Origin: Hyphomonadaceae bacterium
GTDB taxonomy: Bacteria > Pseudomonadota > Alphaproteobacteria > Caulobacterales > Aquidulcibacteraceae
Direction of reading: 5' to 3'
Assembly (NCBI GenBank): GCA_009773395.1
Contig: WRPI01000001.1
Coordinates: forward strand, 1-64,000
DNA length: 64,000 bases
Shown: positions 34,383 to 43,679 of the stretch, in pieces
How positions within the stretch are numbered: position 1 is the first letter of the stretch
Layout: each line of letters opens with the position of its first letter
The notes under the pieces: model-generated
Seen by the model: the letters and a program-made list of their open reading frames with translations, nothing else
Told to the model about the DNA's origin: nothing
The model's database searches: none
Position numbers and translations under genes: made by a program

Positions 34383-34476
34383 TGTCATTTTTGTTTTGCA
34401 TTTGCAATGCTGCAACGCAACAATGCACTACAACGGAAATTCATTATAGTCTAATTTAGTTAATTTATCACAGATA

Positions 34477-35199
34477 TTAAAGCCCAGATTGGCCAAGGCT
34501 ATTGATGCATTGGGCGATTTCACTTGGCGAAGTATTGTCGGAAAAAAATGTCGCCAATTTGCCGCTGCTATCAAGCAAATACATTATTGAAGTGTGATCC
34601 ATGGTATAATTTGCGGCACTTTGCGGGGCAAGGACTTTGCGATAGCCGACCTTATATGCCTTTGCCACCGCCGTTACTTGCGCTTCACTGCCAGTTAGCC
34701 CAATCAATCCACGTGGAAAACCACCCGACGCAACATATTGTTTAAGCAAATGGGGTGTGTCACGGGTGGGGTCAATTGTAATTAGAATCGGTTGTATTTT
34801 ATCAGCAAGTGCTGGATTTACATTGCGCAATTCCTCTATACTTGCACCCATCAGGCTTAAAGACGTTGGGCAGACATCGGGGCACATTGTGTAGCCAAAA
34901 TAAATCAATGCCGGACGGCCAATAAAAGATTTTTCACTCACTGGCTGATTATCTTGATTGACCAAATTGAATGGCCCACCAATTTGCGCAAATGCGCGGC
35001 CTTTGCAACTGCCTTCCGTTTTTGAAATTGCGTCCTTGACCGCCGCACCACGAAATGCTTGCCCTTTGATTTGCATATAGGCAAAGCCCAACAGCGCCAC
35101 CAATGCAATGGTAGGGAGCACGAATTTTCCTCTGTTAAAAGGTTGTATCTTTTCAATTGGTTTCATTTTGTTGGGGCTAATTCTCTGCGTTGATGACAT
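34477..35199 (-). CDS. senC: SCO1/SenC (PrrC) family copper and redox protein
   Basis: About 240 aa from ATG 35199 (ATG 35166 also possible; neither has a strong ribosome site). One N-terminal membrane anchor (KFVLPTIALVALLGFAYMQ), then a thioredoxin-like domain in the periplasm. The copper ligands are TMCPDVCPT (CxxxC) and the His of YTMDHTSIMYLLD. Needed for the CuA site of cytochrome oxidase; in many alphaproteobacteria it neighbours regB/regA. Here it is divergent from regB across about 70 bp. Confidence 0.9.
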   Translation of the reverse strand: MSSTQRISPNKMKPIEKIQPFNRGKFVLPTIALVALLGFAYMQIKGQAFRGAAVKDAISKTEGSCKGRAFAQIGGPFNLVNQDNQPVSEKSFIGRPALIYFGYTMCPDVCPTSLSLMGASIEELRNVNPALADKIQPILITIDPTRDTPHLLKQYVASGGFPRGLIGLTGSEAQVTAVAKAYKVGYRKVLAPQSAANYTMDHTSIMYLLDSSGKLATFFSDNTSPSEIAQCINSLGQSGL

Positions 35200-35270
35200 T
35201 TCGAAAAAAGCCAACTATACACAAGGCTAGCCACTTTTGATAGCTTGGAAATGTCAAAAATACGGGGGAT

Positions 35271-36629
35271 TTGACAATCGAAAAAGTGAAAAAAACCGAC
35301 TTCACCTATATTGAAAACAATAGGCCGCAAACCCGCGCGGTAAGGCAAGACAGCTTTGGCAGATTGCGCTTACGAACCCTGGTTTCGCTGCGTTGGTTGG
35401 CTGTAATTGGGCAGGTATTAACTGTCGCTTTTGTGGCATTCAAACTCGGTTATGAATTGCCTTTGGCGACCTGCTTTGGGGCAATAGCGGCTTCAGCATG
35501 GCTTAATATTATTCTGACGTTTTCGTTCCCCTCACAACGGATGATGAAACATTGGGAAGCGGCACTACAGCTTGTGTTTGATATTTCGCAACTTGGGTTC
35601 TTGCTTTATTTGACTGGTGGCACCAATAATCCATTTGCATTGTTATTTATTGCCCCAGCGACCATTGCCGCGGCGACGCTCTCTTGGCGTTGGATAATCA
35701 CGATTATTATTGTAACTTTGACTTGGGTTGGCAGTTTGCATTTTTGGCACTTGTCATTGCCTTGGATGGATGCGGGGCAGTTTCAATTACCCATAATGTA
35801 TGAAAATGGCGTGGTTATTGCCATCGGGATTGGTGTGCTGTTTACTTCCGTCTATGCTTGGCGGGTTGCAGCCGAAGAATTGCGTTTGGCCAATGCTTTA
35901 ATCGCCACTCAAACAATTTTGGCACAAGAGCAAAAACTCGCGGCATTAGGTGGCCTTGCCGCTGCCGCCGCCCATGAGCTTGGGACGCCGCTCGCCACAA
36001 TTCAATTGACAGCGAAAGAACTCACGCGGGATTTATCCGAAGGCGTCGCCAAAGACGATGCGAAATTGATTTTTGATCAATCTTTAAGATGCCGTGATAT
36101 TTTAAGGGATTTATCCGCGCATAGCGCATTGAATGACCCAACAATAGAATTTCTGCCGATCGGGCAACTTCTTCACGAAGCTGCCGCAAAACATGATAAT
36201 AATCACGACAAAGCGATATTATTTGAAATAAATCCCCCGCAAAATGAGCCAGAGCTTATTGTCTTTAGGCGACCAGAAATCCTATATGGCATTGGCAATT
36301 TCATTGAAAATGGCATAAGTTATGCAAAATCAAAATTGACGATTAAATGCAAATGGGACGCAAAGCTCCTTGATATAACGATAATTGATGATGGCCCAGG
36401 ATTTGACCCCGACATCTTGCCGCGCTTGGGGGAGCCATATATTTCAAGCCGTGGGCAAGGCACAATTGGGGCCCAAGTTCGTGAAGGAATGGGGCTTGGC
36501 TTTTTCATTGCCAAGACTTTGCTTGAACGCGCTGGCGGCGAAGTTAGCTTTGGCAACCAACTCAGCCCAATGCAAGGTGCGATTGTAAGAATAATTTGGT
36601 CGCGAGACGATATTGAACAAAGTGCGTGA
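35271..36629 (+). CDS. regB: Redox-sensing histidine kinase RegB/PrrB/ActS
   Basis: 452 aa. Six membrane spans up to about residue 200. The ubiquinone-binding heptad GGTNNPF is at 116-122. The phospho-accepting His235 is in AAAHELGTPLATI. Cys274 in SLRCRDILRDLS matches the redox-active cysteine of RegB. ATPase motifs: GNFIENGISYA (N box), DDGPGFD and GMGLGFFIAKTL. Phosphorylates RegA when the quinone pool is reduced. Start is TTG at 35271; a seven-codon ORF (ATG 35251) ends across it, see findings. Confidence 0.93.
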   Translation: MTIEKVKKTDFTYIENNRPQTRAVRQDSFGRLRLRTLVSLRWLAVIGQVLTVAFVAFKLGYELPLATCFGAIAASAWLNIILTFSFPSQRMMKHWEAALQLVFDISQLGFLLYLTGGTNNPFALLFIAPATIAAATLSWRWIITIIIVTLTWVGSLHFWHLSLPWMDAGQFQLPIMYENGVVIAIGIGVLFTSVYAWRVAAEELRLANALIATQTILAQEQKLAALGGLAAAAAHELGTPLATIQLTAKELTRDLSEGVAKDDAKLIFDQSLRCRDILRDLSAHSALNDPTIEFLPIGQLLHEAAAKHDNNHDKAILFEINPPQNEPELIVFRRPEILYGIGNFIENGISYAKSKLTIKCKWDAKLLDITIIDDGPGFDPDILPRLGEPYISSRGQGTIGAQVREGMGLGFFIAKTLLERAGGEVSFGNQLSPMQGAIVRIIWSRDDIEQSA

Positions 36630-36666
36630 GTGTGGATGACTTTTCAAACTAATTGTGGAGGTAAAA

Positions 36667-37515
36667 ATGCGTAAAATATTTGAAATTGGGTTTGCTCTAA
36701 TAATGATGCCGACAATGGCATTTGCACAACAAAATTTGAGAACGACAGAAACTACGCCAGACCTTCCGCCCTATGCGGCAATCAGGCCTTATTGGGTCGA
36801 TCGCCCTGTTGTTGAAGTGATTGGTCAAGCTAACATCGAATTTGCGCCAAACCGAGCCAATTTTACGATAAAATTTTTTGAAGTCGATACAAATAGCGAT
36901 GAAGCCACTCGAAGAGTGACCGACCGAGTCCGCCCCGGATTAGAACGGGCACGCCTATTGGTCGGAAATAAAGGGACAATTAACGCGGTCTATAGCCGCA
37001 CAATTCTTTATGAACAATATCGAGATCGCGAAGGAAATCGCAATGAAAACGAACGCGAAGATAAAATATCAAGTTTCGTGGCTTATTGGGAGATTGACGT
37101 GAGCTTGACCGATATGAACTTGGTTTCAGCAGTTCGGGCTGAACTCTTGGCGATAGGTGGCGCAGAAATGACGCGAAACATCGAATTCGAGTTAAATCCT
37201 ACTCCAGAACAAACGCGCTCGGTAATCGCCGCAGCAGTAAACGATGGCTATGAGCAAGCTAAGATGGTGGCAAGCGTTCATGGCATGAGACCGCGACTCT
37301 TAGTTTTTGAAGAAGGTCGAACTCAATGTTTAGCCTCAGCCACCACTAGGCCAGTGGTTGCAGGTGCCCCGATCCGCGCCGCATCTTCTGAGTTGGTTGT
37401 GGTAACTGGCTCGCGAATTAGAAAACTCACCCCCGAAGAAATGACTATGCCAATATCTCCTGAGCCCGTTGAACTTTCTTCGTCTGTTTGTATGGTGTAT
37501 GCACTTGAGCAATAA
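36667..37515 (+). CDS. SIMPL-domain (DUF541) periplasmic protein
   Basis: 282 aa from ATG 36667 with a full GGAGG 5 nt upstream. Signal peptide MRKIFEIGFALIMMPTMAFAQ. SIMPL domain: VEVIGQANIEFAPNRANFTIKFFEVD, then NLVSAVRAELLAIGGAEMTRNIEFEL and ARDGY-like AAVNDGYEQAKMVASVHGM. Function of the family is uncertain (stress or envelope linked). It lies between regB and regA, which are otherwise close neighbours. Confidence 0.82.
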   Translation: MRKIFEIGFALIMMPTMAFAQQNLRTTETTPDLPPYAAIRPYWVDRPVVEVIGQANIEFAPNRANFTIKFFEVDTNSDEATRRVTDRVRPGLERARLLVGNKGTINAVYSRTILYEQYRDREGNRNENEREDKISSFVAYWEIDVSLTDMNLVSAVRAELLAIGGAEMTRNIEFELNPTPEQTRSVIAAAVNDGYEQAKMVASVHGMRPRLLVFEEGRTQCLASATTRPVVAGAPIRAASSELVVVTGSRIRKLTPEEMTMPISPEPVELSSSVCMVYALEQ

Positions 37516-37607
37516 ATTCGACAAATCCAAATGCTGCACATCATACACTTGAAGTATGCATAGATTGTATTACAGCTAAGAAAAATATTTCTAGTCAGGG
37601 AATCGAC

Positions 37608-38168
37608 ATGACCGACAATAAACTTTCGCCAATCGCGCAATTAGCTGACAAGAGCCTGCTTGTAATGGATGATGATGGCCCGCTTCGTAATCGGCTGTCG
37701 CGGGCATTGGAATCGCGCGGGTTTGAGGTTAAGTCTGCGGCGGGCGTAAGCGAAGCATTGGCGATTATTCGCGAAAATCCGCCAGCCTTTGCAGTGCTTG
37801 ATATGCGCCTTGATGATGGCTCTGGCCTAACCGTGGTTGAAGAAATGCACAATTTGCGGCCCGATGCGCGGGTGGTGATGCTTACTGGCTATGGCAATAT
37901 CGCAACTGCGGTTGCGGCGGTAAAAGCGGGTGCAGTTGATTATCTCGCCAAACCTGCTGATGCCGATGATGTTGTGAAGGCACTATTGGCAATTAATGAT
38001 GATTTGCCCGCACCACCCGAAAACCCGATGTCGGCGGATCGTGTGCGTTGGGAACATATTCAAAGGGTCTATGAATTATGCGGCAATAATGTTTCGGAAA
38101 CCGCAAGGCGACTTAATATGCACCGGCGGACATTGCAGCGGATTTTGGCAAAACGCGCGCCGCGCTAG
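37608..38168 (+). CDS. regA: Redox response regulator RegA/PrrA/ActR
   Basis: 186 aa, RegA length. Receiver domain with acidic pocket MDDDGP, phospho-acceptor Asp65 (FAVLDMRLDDGSG), Thr in VMLTGYGNIATA and Lys in LAKPAD. A proline linker (DLPAPPENPMS) precedes the Fis-type helix-turn-helix NNVSETARRLNMHRRTLQRILAKR. Cognate regulator of RegB for respiration, carbon and nitrogen genes under low oxygen. Confidence 0.95.
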   Translation: MTDNKLSPIAQLADKSLLVMDDDGPLRNRLSRALESRGFEVKSAAGVSEALAIIRENPPAFAVLDMRLDDGSGLTVVEEMHNLRPDARVVMLTGYGNIATAVAAVKAGAVDYLAKPADADDVVKALLAINDDLPAPPENPMSADRVRWEHIQRVYELCGNNVSETARRLNMHRRTLQRILAKRAPR

Positions 38169-38182
38169 CGCGTTGGATAATC

Positions 38183-38608
38183 TCAAGTCGCAATCCCACG
38201 CATTGCCGCATGCCTTGCAAACTTTAAAGTAACCGCTTTTCGCCTTGCTGTGTTCAATGGCATTGCTGGTGGTTCATGCAAAATTTGTGCGCCAAATTCA
38301 TCGGCAATAATAATACCTTGGCCTTGGGGAAGAAAATCGATTGGAAACCCAAGCGCAACAGCAAAATAGAATTGGTCACAATAATCCGCATATTCATGCC
38401 ATTTATTGTCAGTTTTGAAATCTTCAATTGAAGATTTTACCTCAATAATTATTATTTCACCCTTTGGGCCAAGTGCGCAAATATCGGCTCGCCTCCCAGT
38501 TTTCAGTGTAAATTCAAATATCGGCGCATAACCCAAATCCAAACAAAGCCGCCCCGCCCCGCGCGTAACTTGTAAAGTGATTTCTGGTCTGGTGTTGGTT
38601 TCTGCCAT
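38183..38608 (-). CDS. mmcB: MmcB-family DNA repair protein
   Basis: 141 aa. PD-(D/E)xK nuclease-like core: TGRRADICALGPKGEIIIIEVKSSIEDF, with Asp, Glu and Lys in place. YADYCDQFYFAVALGFPIDFLP follows. In Caulobacter, MmcB takes part in mitomycin C damage repair. No SOS box was found upstream. It is convergent with regA. Confidence 0.88.
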   Translation of the reverse strand: MAETNTRPEITLQVTRGAGRLCLDLGYAPIFEFTLKTGRRADICALGPKGEIIIIEVKSSIEDFKTDNKWHEYADYCDQFYFAVALGFPIDFLPQGQGIIIADEFGAQILHEPPAMPLNTARRKAVTLKFARHAAMRGIAT

Positions 38609-38673
38609 GTGAAATGACTATATCACAAACAAGCCAAAATAGGACGCGCTAGCTCTTAAATAAAGTAAAATGC

Positions 38674-38764
38674 AAAGAAATTCTGAAAACCACGCTTTTC
38701 AGAATTTCTTTTCCGCATAGACCCAAAACCCTGAGTGAGCCCGAAGGGCGAGGGTGGGGTTTTG
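38674..38764 (-). terminator. Double-hairpin 3' element after lpd
   Basis: 38674-38711 is a 16-bp perfect stem (AAAGAAATTCTGAAAA / TTTTCAGAATTTCTTT) with loop CCACGC. 38724-38764 pairs CAAAACCC with GGGTTTTG around the core GAGTGAGCCCGAAGGGCGAG. It begins 3 nt after the lpd stop. It matches 3967-4056 in layout, loops and core, while stem bases differ in paired fashion. Confidence 0.7.
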
Positions 38765-38767
38765 AAA

Positions 38768-40168
38768 TCAAGACTGCATTACCCACCCATCGACAGCTTT
38801 CGCCGCTTCTTTAATTGCTTCGCTCATGGTTGGGTGCGCGTGGCAAGTGCGTGCAATATCTTCAGCACTTGCGCCAAATGCCATTGCCAATGCGGCTTCG
38901 CCAATCATCTCGCCAACGCCAGTTCCCATCATATGAACGCCAAGGATTTTTAGTGTTGCTTTATCTTCAAGAATTTTGACCAATCCATCCGTTGTGTGAT
39001 TTGTTCGTGCGCGCGAATTAGCCATGAATTGGAATTTGCCAATTTTATATTCGACGCCAGCGGCTTTTAGTTCTTCTTCGGTTTTGCCGACTGCTGCGAC
39101 TTCTGGATTTGTATAAACTACGGCGGGGATAATGTCGTAATCCATATGGCCCGCAAGGCCCGCAATGCATTCGGCGACTGCCAAGCCTTCTTCTTCGGCT
39201 TTATGCGCCAACATTGGGCCGTGGGTAACATCACCAATTACCCAAATACCATCTGCGCTGGTTTTCCAATGATTATGTGCAATAAAGCCACGCTTATCGA
39301 CTTCAATTCCAACATTTTCGAGGCCAAGTTTAGAGGTAAACGGCCTGCGGCCAATAGCCACCAAAACCACGTCTGTATCAAAAGTTTTGGCATCGCCACC
39401 AGCGGCAGGTTCATACGTTAGTGTTACGCCTTTTTTGCTTGCAATTGCGCTGGTCACCTTTTGCCCCAATTCAAACTTCATACCTTGTTTGGTCAAAGTT
39501 CGTTGCAGAGCCTTGGCGATTTCACCATCGATGCCCGGAGTAATTCTATCAAGGAACTCAATAATTGTAACTTCTGCGCCCAAACGCCGCCAAACCGAAC
39601 CTAATTCAAGGCCAATGACACCAGCGCCAATTACCACCATCGACTTTGGCACAGCCCCCAGTTTCAAAGCGCCAGTTGATGATATAATTTTCTCTTCATC
39701 AATGACGATATTTGGCAAAGGCATCACTTCGGAACCAGTGGCAATGACGATGTTCTTGGTGGCAAGTTCTGTGGTCGCGCTCTCGAAATCAACGGCTACT
39801 TTGCCTTTGCTGATAATCCTGCCGAAGCCTTTAATATAAGTGACTTTGTTTTTCTTCATTAAGAATTCGATGCCTTTTGTCAGGCCGTCAACCACTTCGT
39901 CTTTTTGCGCCATCATTTGCGGCAAATTGAGCTTAACGCCCGCAACATCCACACCAAGCGATTTGAAATGATGTGACGCGCTTTCAAATGCTTCAGATGC
40001 ATGTAAAAGAGCTTTCGATGGGATGCAGCCGACATTTAAGCAAGTCCCGCCCAATGTGCCGCGCGCTTCAATTATTGCTGTTTTAAGACCTAATTGGCCA
40101 GCTCTAATCGCGCAATTATAGCCGCCTGGGCCACCACCGATAATCACCACATCATACATCTCGGACAT
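38768..40168 (-). CDS. lpd: Dihydrolipoyl dehydrogenase (E3)
   Basis: 466 aa from ATG 40168, with GGAG 6 nt upstream. FAD-binding start YDVVIIGGGPGGYNCAIRAGQLG, redox disulfide GGTCLNVGCIPSK, NAD site VIGAGVIGLELGSVWRRLG, and the catalytic His-Glu pair in CHAHPTMSEAIKEAA. Reoxidises lipoyl groups of 2-oxoacid dehydrogenases. Other complex genes are not in the window; the next gene is about 140 bp upstream. Confidence 0.96.
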   Translation of the reverse strand: MSEMYDVVIIGGGPGGYNCAIRAGQLGLKTAIIEARGTLGGTCLNVGCIPSKALLHASEAFESASHHFKSLGVDVAGVKLNLPQMMAQKDEVVDGLTKGIEFLMKKNKVTYIKGFGRIISKGKVAVDFESATTELATKNIVIATGSEVMPLPNIVIDEEKIISSTGALKLGAVPKSMVVIGAGVIGLELGSVWRRLGAEVTIIEFLDRITPGIDGEIAKALQRTLTKQGMKFELGQKVTSAIASKKGVTLTYEPAAGGDAKTFDTDVVLVAIGRRPFTSKLGLENVGIEVDKRGFIAHNHWKTSADGIWVIGDVTHGPMLAHKAEEEGLAVAECIAGLAGHMDYDIIPAVVYTNPEVAAVGKTEEELKAAGVEYKIGKFQFMANSRARTNHTTDGLVKILEDKATLKILGVHMMGTGVGEMIGEAALAMAFGASAEDIARTCHAHPTMSEAIKEAAKAVDGWVMQS

Positions 40169-40307
40169 CAACTTCTCCAATAAAGCGAAAATTTCTCGAA
40201 GTTCAATATCGTAAATCTATTAAAAAAGCAGCACGAATATCAGTGAAAAAAAGAGCGCACCAATTTTATGATACGCCCTTTTCGATATTTTTGAATTTTG
40301 TCTTGGT

Positions 40308-41000
40308 CTACCTTGGTGGCAGACCCTTGGCGAGGTTTGCACATTGTGCCACCCAATTTTCACGATAAACCCGCGAACCAAAGTTAGGCAAATTATTCGA
40401 AAGCCACGCCAATTCGTCAACATTCATTGTCGCTATTTGCCGGAAATAATAAATGCCTTGTTTCTTGAGCCATTGGTTGTTTTTTGGGCCAACGCCATCA
40501 ATCAATAACAAATCATCAGGCTTGTCTTTGGTCTTGGACGCCGCGGGCTTTTTGCCTGCGCCTGCTGCCATAACCGCCGCTTCCAAATCCTCAGCGCTCA
40601 TGGAGCCAGCAATTGAAGTCACAAAATTGGAATTATCAACCGCAGCGCTTGGCGCGCTGAAGCCTTCTTCAAGATATTTCACGCGGGTTTCCAAGAAGCG
40701 ATTGCGGGCAACCAGTGCATCGTCTGTTCCGCCACCAGCCGCGCCACCTGCTGCAAGTTTGGCATTGGCGGATTTTAGCTCAGCCTCTAGTGATTTAACC
40801 CTTGCGCTATCCTTCGCCGAAGCATTTGCAGGGCGACCCGCCAGCCTTAGTGCAAGTTCATCGCGCTCAGCAGTGGCCGCATCCAACTGCGCTTGCAACT
40901 CACCTTTATTGCAATTGCAAAGGCCCAATAGATAGGCGATCAATGCACCGAGTATCATTGCTAAGAGTAAGTAAATCCAGATTTGCATTGGAACATACAT
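40308..41000 (-). CDS. Membrane-anchored coiled-coil and helix-hairpin-helix protein
   Basis: 230 aa. Membrane span at about 6-27 (IWIYLLLAMILGALIAYLLG), a coiled coil at about 33-115 rich in Ala and Glu, a low-complexity linker with Lys, and a C-terminal helix-hairpin-helix region (DDLLLIDGVGPKNNQWLKKQGIYYFRQIATMN), as in the COG3743-type proteins named flap-endonuclease-like. AAGGA precedes the ATG. It follows the OmpA-like gene by about 30 bp; together they look like an envelope operon. Confidence 0.7.
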   Translation of the reverse strand: MYVPMQIWIYLLLAMILGALIAYLLGLCNCNKGELQAQLDAATAERDELALRLAGRPANASAKDSARVKSLEAELKSANAKLAAGGAAGGGTDDALVARNRFLETRVKYLEEGFSAPSAAVDNSNFVTSIAGSMSAEDLEAAVMAAGAGKKPAASKTKDKPDDLLLIDGVGPKNNQWLKKQGIYYFRQIATMNVDELAWLSNNLPNFGSRVYRENWVAQCANLAKGLPPR

Positions 41001-41030
41001 GATTAAATATCCTTCTTAAAAATTCTATTT

Positions 41031-41807
41031 TCAATTACTGACTATTGTAAATTCTGTGCGGCGGTTTTTCGCGCGGTCTTGGCTATCAACACCTATTACG
41101 GCTCGATCGGCAACTAATGGTTTGGTTTCGCCATAACCTTTGGCAATCAGCCTATCAGCTGCGACCCCTTTGTTCACCAAATAAGTTCTGACAGCGTTCG
41201 CGCGACGTTGCGACAAATTCAAATTCATGGCTTCATCGCCGCCGCTATCAGTATGACCGCCAATTTCAATTTTGAACTGCGTGCAGGAGCCTAAAGTCTG
41301 CGCGACTTTATCCAAAACATCGGTTCCTGCAGTAATGCTTGTGCCCTTCATGGCAAATTGAACCGGGCCAAGTTTTGAAATATCATTTAATTGTGCTTGG
41401 CAATTTACCGCAGCAGAGCTGACGACTTTTTGCACGGCAGGGGCAGCAGCTTGCGCAACGGCGGCATCACCTGGCGCAACAATGCTGCAACTTACCGTCG
41501 CAACAACACCCGGCAACCCCAACATTGATTTTTCCTTTAGACTTGCTTGTGCTGCGGCACATGCGGTGAGTTTTGTTTCTTGGCTTACAGCGTTGCCAGT
41601 TACCACCATTTTGGCGCCTTCGATATTGGCTTTGGCAAAAGAAAATTGCCCTCTATCCAGGGCTTCTTGGGCAACATTGGTTGCTGCAAGTTTTTGGTTT
41701 GCCGCGCTATGTGGGCCGTTATAAGCGGCAAGGATACCAAGAACCACCAATCCAAGAAATGCTAACAAAAGCCAGCGGAAGCAATTGCGCCTGATCCCGT
41801 GTTCCAT
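41031..41807 (-). CDS. OmpA-family protein with N-terminal anchor
   Basis: 258 aa. Cytosolic start, membrane span at about 11-29 (WLLLAFLGLVVLGILAAY), a middle region (about 40-115) that may be a BON-like fold (AKANIEGAKMVVTGNAVSQE, ending VATVSC), and a C-terminal OmpA domain with IEIGGHTDSGGDEAMNLNLSQRRANAVRTYL and DRAKNRRTEFTI for peptidoglycan binding. Likely tethers the membrane to the wall. Upstream partner of the helix-hairpin-helix protein. Confidence 0.8.
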   Translation of the reverse strand: MEHGIRRNCFRWLLLAFLGLVVLGILAAYNGPHSAANQKLAATNVAQEALDRGQFSFAKANIEGAKMVVTGNAVSQETKLTACAAAQASLKEKSMLGLPGVVATVSCSIVAPGDAAVAQAAAPAVQKVVSSAAVNCQAQLNDISKLGPVQFAMKGTSITAGTDVLDKVAQTLGSCTQFKIEIGGHTDSGGDEAMNLNLSQRRANAVRTYLVNKGVAADRLIAKGYGETKPLVADRAVIGVDSQDRAKNRRTEFTIVSN

Positions 41808-41958
41808 ATATAACCCCGTTCAAATGTGTGATTGACTAACCAATTAGGTGCATAATAGCTAATGGTTGCCAGTTTTTTTGTCATTTGCAAGTTAACTCGC
41901 CTAGAAGGGGTGTAAAAACCCGCCGCGCCCCAAAATTTTGCTTCAAAAAGATTATGTA

Positions 41959-42780
41959 ATGAAAGACAATGAAACCGTTTTGATTACCAGTTCGCAAAAT
42001 GCGCAAATTAAATTTGCGCGTTCATTGGACAAGAAGAAGGACCGATATTTTCACAATGCGTTCCGCGCCGAAGGTGTAAGGCACATAAAAGAAGGACTGG
42101 ACCTCAATTGGAAATTATTGAGTTTGTTTGTTTCACCTGAAGTCCAAGAGCGCCCGCACGTAAAGGAAATAATTCAAATTGCGCGCGCGCAAGGCGCACG
42201 AATATCTGTTGTTTCGAGCAGATTACTGGAGACAATTACCAATCGAGAAAATGCGCAAAATGCTGTAGGAATTTTTGTTCAAAAATGGGCCGAACTTGAC
42301 GATTTCATGGATGAAAACACTATTGTGGCGCTTGAAAGACCAAAGGATCCTGGCAATTTGGGAACGATCATGCGGACAATTGATGCCACGAATTGCCAGG
42401 CTTTGATACTTCTGGAAGAAAGTTGCGACCCATATTCGACCGAAGCGATTCGCGCCGCGATGGGCTCAAGTTTTGCCGTAAAAATTGCCAAAGCGAATAT
42501 TACGGATTTTCTAAATTGGCGGACGGCAAATGGATTTTCACTTTATGGAACCCATGTCAAAAGCACAAAGCTGCATTCTGAAACTAAATTTGCAGCGAAA
42601 TCCATTTTGCTAATGGGCAATGAGCAATCTGGAATTGACGATGAATTGGCAAATTCATGCGATGGGCTCGTAAAACTACCAATGGCGGGTCGCGCTGATA
42701 GCCTTAATTTAGCAATTGCCACTGGCATCTGCCTATACGAAATTTGGCGACAAAGCGGTTTTCAAGGGCGCAAATCATGA
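41959..42780 (+). CDS. SpoU/TrmH-family RNA 2'-O-methyltransferase
   Basis: 273 aa from ATG 41959 (TTG 41938 possible). An N-terminal substrate-binding domain holds SQNAQIKFARSLDKKKDRYFHNAFRAEGVRHI. The SPOUT motifs are ALERPKDPGNLGTIMRTIDAT (1), LLMGNEQSGID (2) and LVKLPMAGRADSLNLAIATGI (3). Methylates rRNA or tRNA ribose; exact site unknown. Its stop overlaps the following gene (ATGA). Confidence 0.9.
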   Translation: MKDNETVLITSSQNAQIKFARSLDKKKDRYFHNAFRAEGVRHIKEGLDLNWKLLSLFVSPEVQERPHVKEIIQIARAQGARISVVSSRLLETITNRENAQNAVGIFVQKWAELDDFMDENTIVALERPKDPGNLGTIMRTIDATNCQALILLEESCDPYSTEAIRAAMGSSFAVKIAKANITDFLNWRTANGFSLYGTHVKSTKLHSETKFAAKSILLMGNEQSGIDDELANSCDGLVKLPMAGRADSLNLAIATGICLYEIWRQSGFQGRKS

Positions 42781-43679
42781 GCAAAACTTTCAAACAATCG
42801 AGCCATTCCTTTCCGATATTGATAGCCGACGAATGGCAAGACTATGAACTTCTTGATTCGGGCGAAGGCCATAAATTGGAAAGGTTTGGTGATTTTCTTT
42901 TCATGCGGCCTGATTCTCAAGCCTATTGGAAACCGGCCAATCCAATTTCGGAGTGGCGAAGCGATGCGACATTTTCAGGGCGAGATGGTGAGGAATTAGG
43001 GCGCTGGGGCTTTCATTCGAGCGTTCCACAGCAATGGCCAATGAAATGGAACGGGCTTGATTTTTACGCCAGATGCACCCCTTTTCGCCACCTTGGCTTC
43101 TTCCCAGAGCAAAGTGTCCATTGGTCTTGGTGTCAGAACTTGATTGCAAAATCGAAGCGCCAGCCAAAAATATTGAATTTATTTGGCTATACTGGCCTAG
43201 CTTCATTGGTTTGCGCCAAAGCTGGTGCGCATGTCACACATGTTGACGCTTCCAAAAAGGCCATCGCCTATGCCCGCGAAAATCAGGAAATTGCTGGGCT
43301 AAATGATTTGCCGATTCGTTGGATTGTCGATGACGCGATGAAGTTCATTGAGCGCGAGCATAGGCGCGGCAATAAATATGACGGCATAATATTGGATCCG
43401 CCTAAACACGGGCGTGGGCCAAATGGCGAAGTTTTCAAATTGGAAGAAGATTTGACGGAACTTGTTGCCGCTTGTGCCAATTTATTGAGCAAGGATGCTT
43501 TATTTATGGTCTTGACGGTCTATGCGGTTCGACTTTCTTTTGTCGCAATCAAAAATATTGCTGAGGATTGTCTTTCAGACCGCGAAGGGACTATCGAAGC
43601 AGGCGAAATGGCGCTTTCCCAGGCCAAAAGCGGAAGACTTTTGCCAACCGCAATTTATGCGAGATGGAAAAATTCGTAA
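42777..43679 (+). CDS. Class I SAM methyltransferase (RlmI-related)
   Basis: 300 aa from ATG 42777 overlapping the previous stop. N-terminal half includes ERFGDFLFMRPDSQAYW. The Rossmann part has ILNLFGYTGLASLVCAKAGAHVTHVDASKKAI (motif I and acidic loop), then YDGIILDPPKHGRGPNGE (motif IV, DPPK). Related to 23S rRNA m5C methyltransferases. Coupled to the SpoU-type gene, so both probably act on rRNA. Confidence 0.85.
   Translation: MSKTFKQSSHSFPILIADEWQDYELLDSGEGHKLERFGDFLFMRPDSQAYWKPANPISEWRSDATFSGRDGEELGRWGFHSSVPQQWPMKWNGLDFYARCTPFRHLGFFPEQSVHWSWCQNLIAKSKRQPKILNLFGYTGLASLVCAKAGAHVTHVDASKKAIAYARENQEIAGLNDLPIRWIVDDAMKFIEREHRRGNKYDGIILDPPKHGRGPNGEVFKLEEDLTELVAACANLLSKDALFMVLTVYAVRLSFVAIKNIAEDCLSDREGTIEAGEMALSQAKSGRLLPTAIYARWKNS

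Noticed and set aside
34225-34428. 67-codon ORF at 34.3 kb
   Set aside because: Covered largely by the palindromic MITE; no start signal.
38609-38640. SOS (LexA) box upstream of mmcB
   Set aside because: No GTTC-N7-GTTC pattern found in the upstream sequence.
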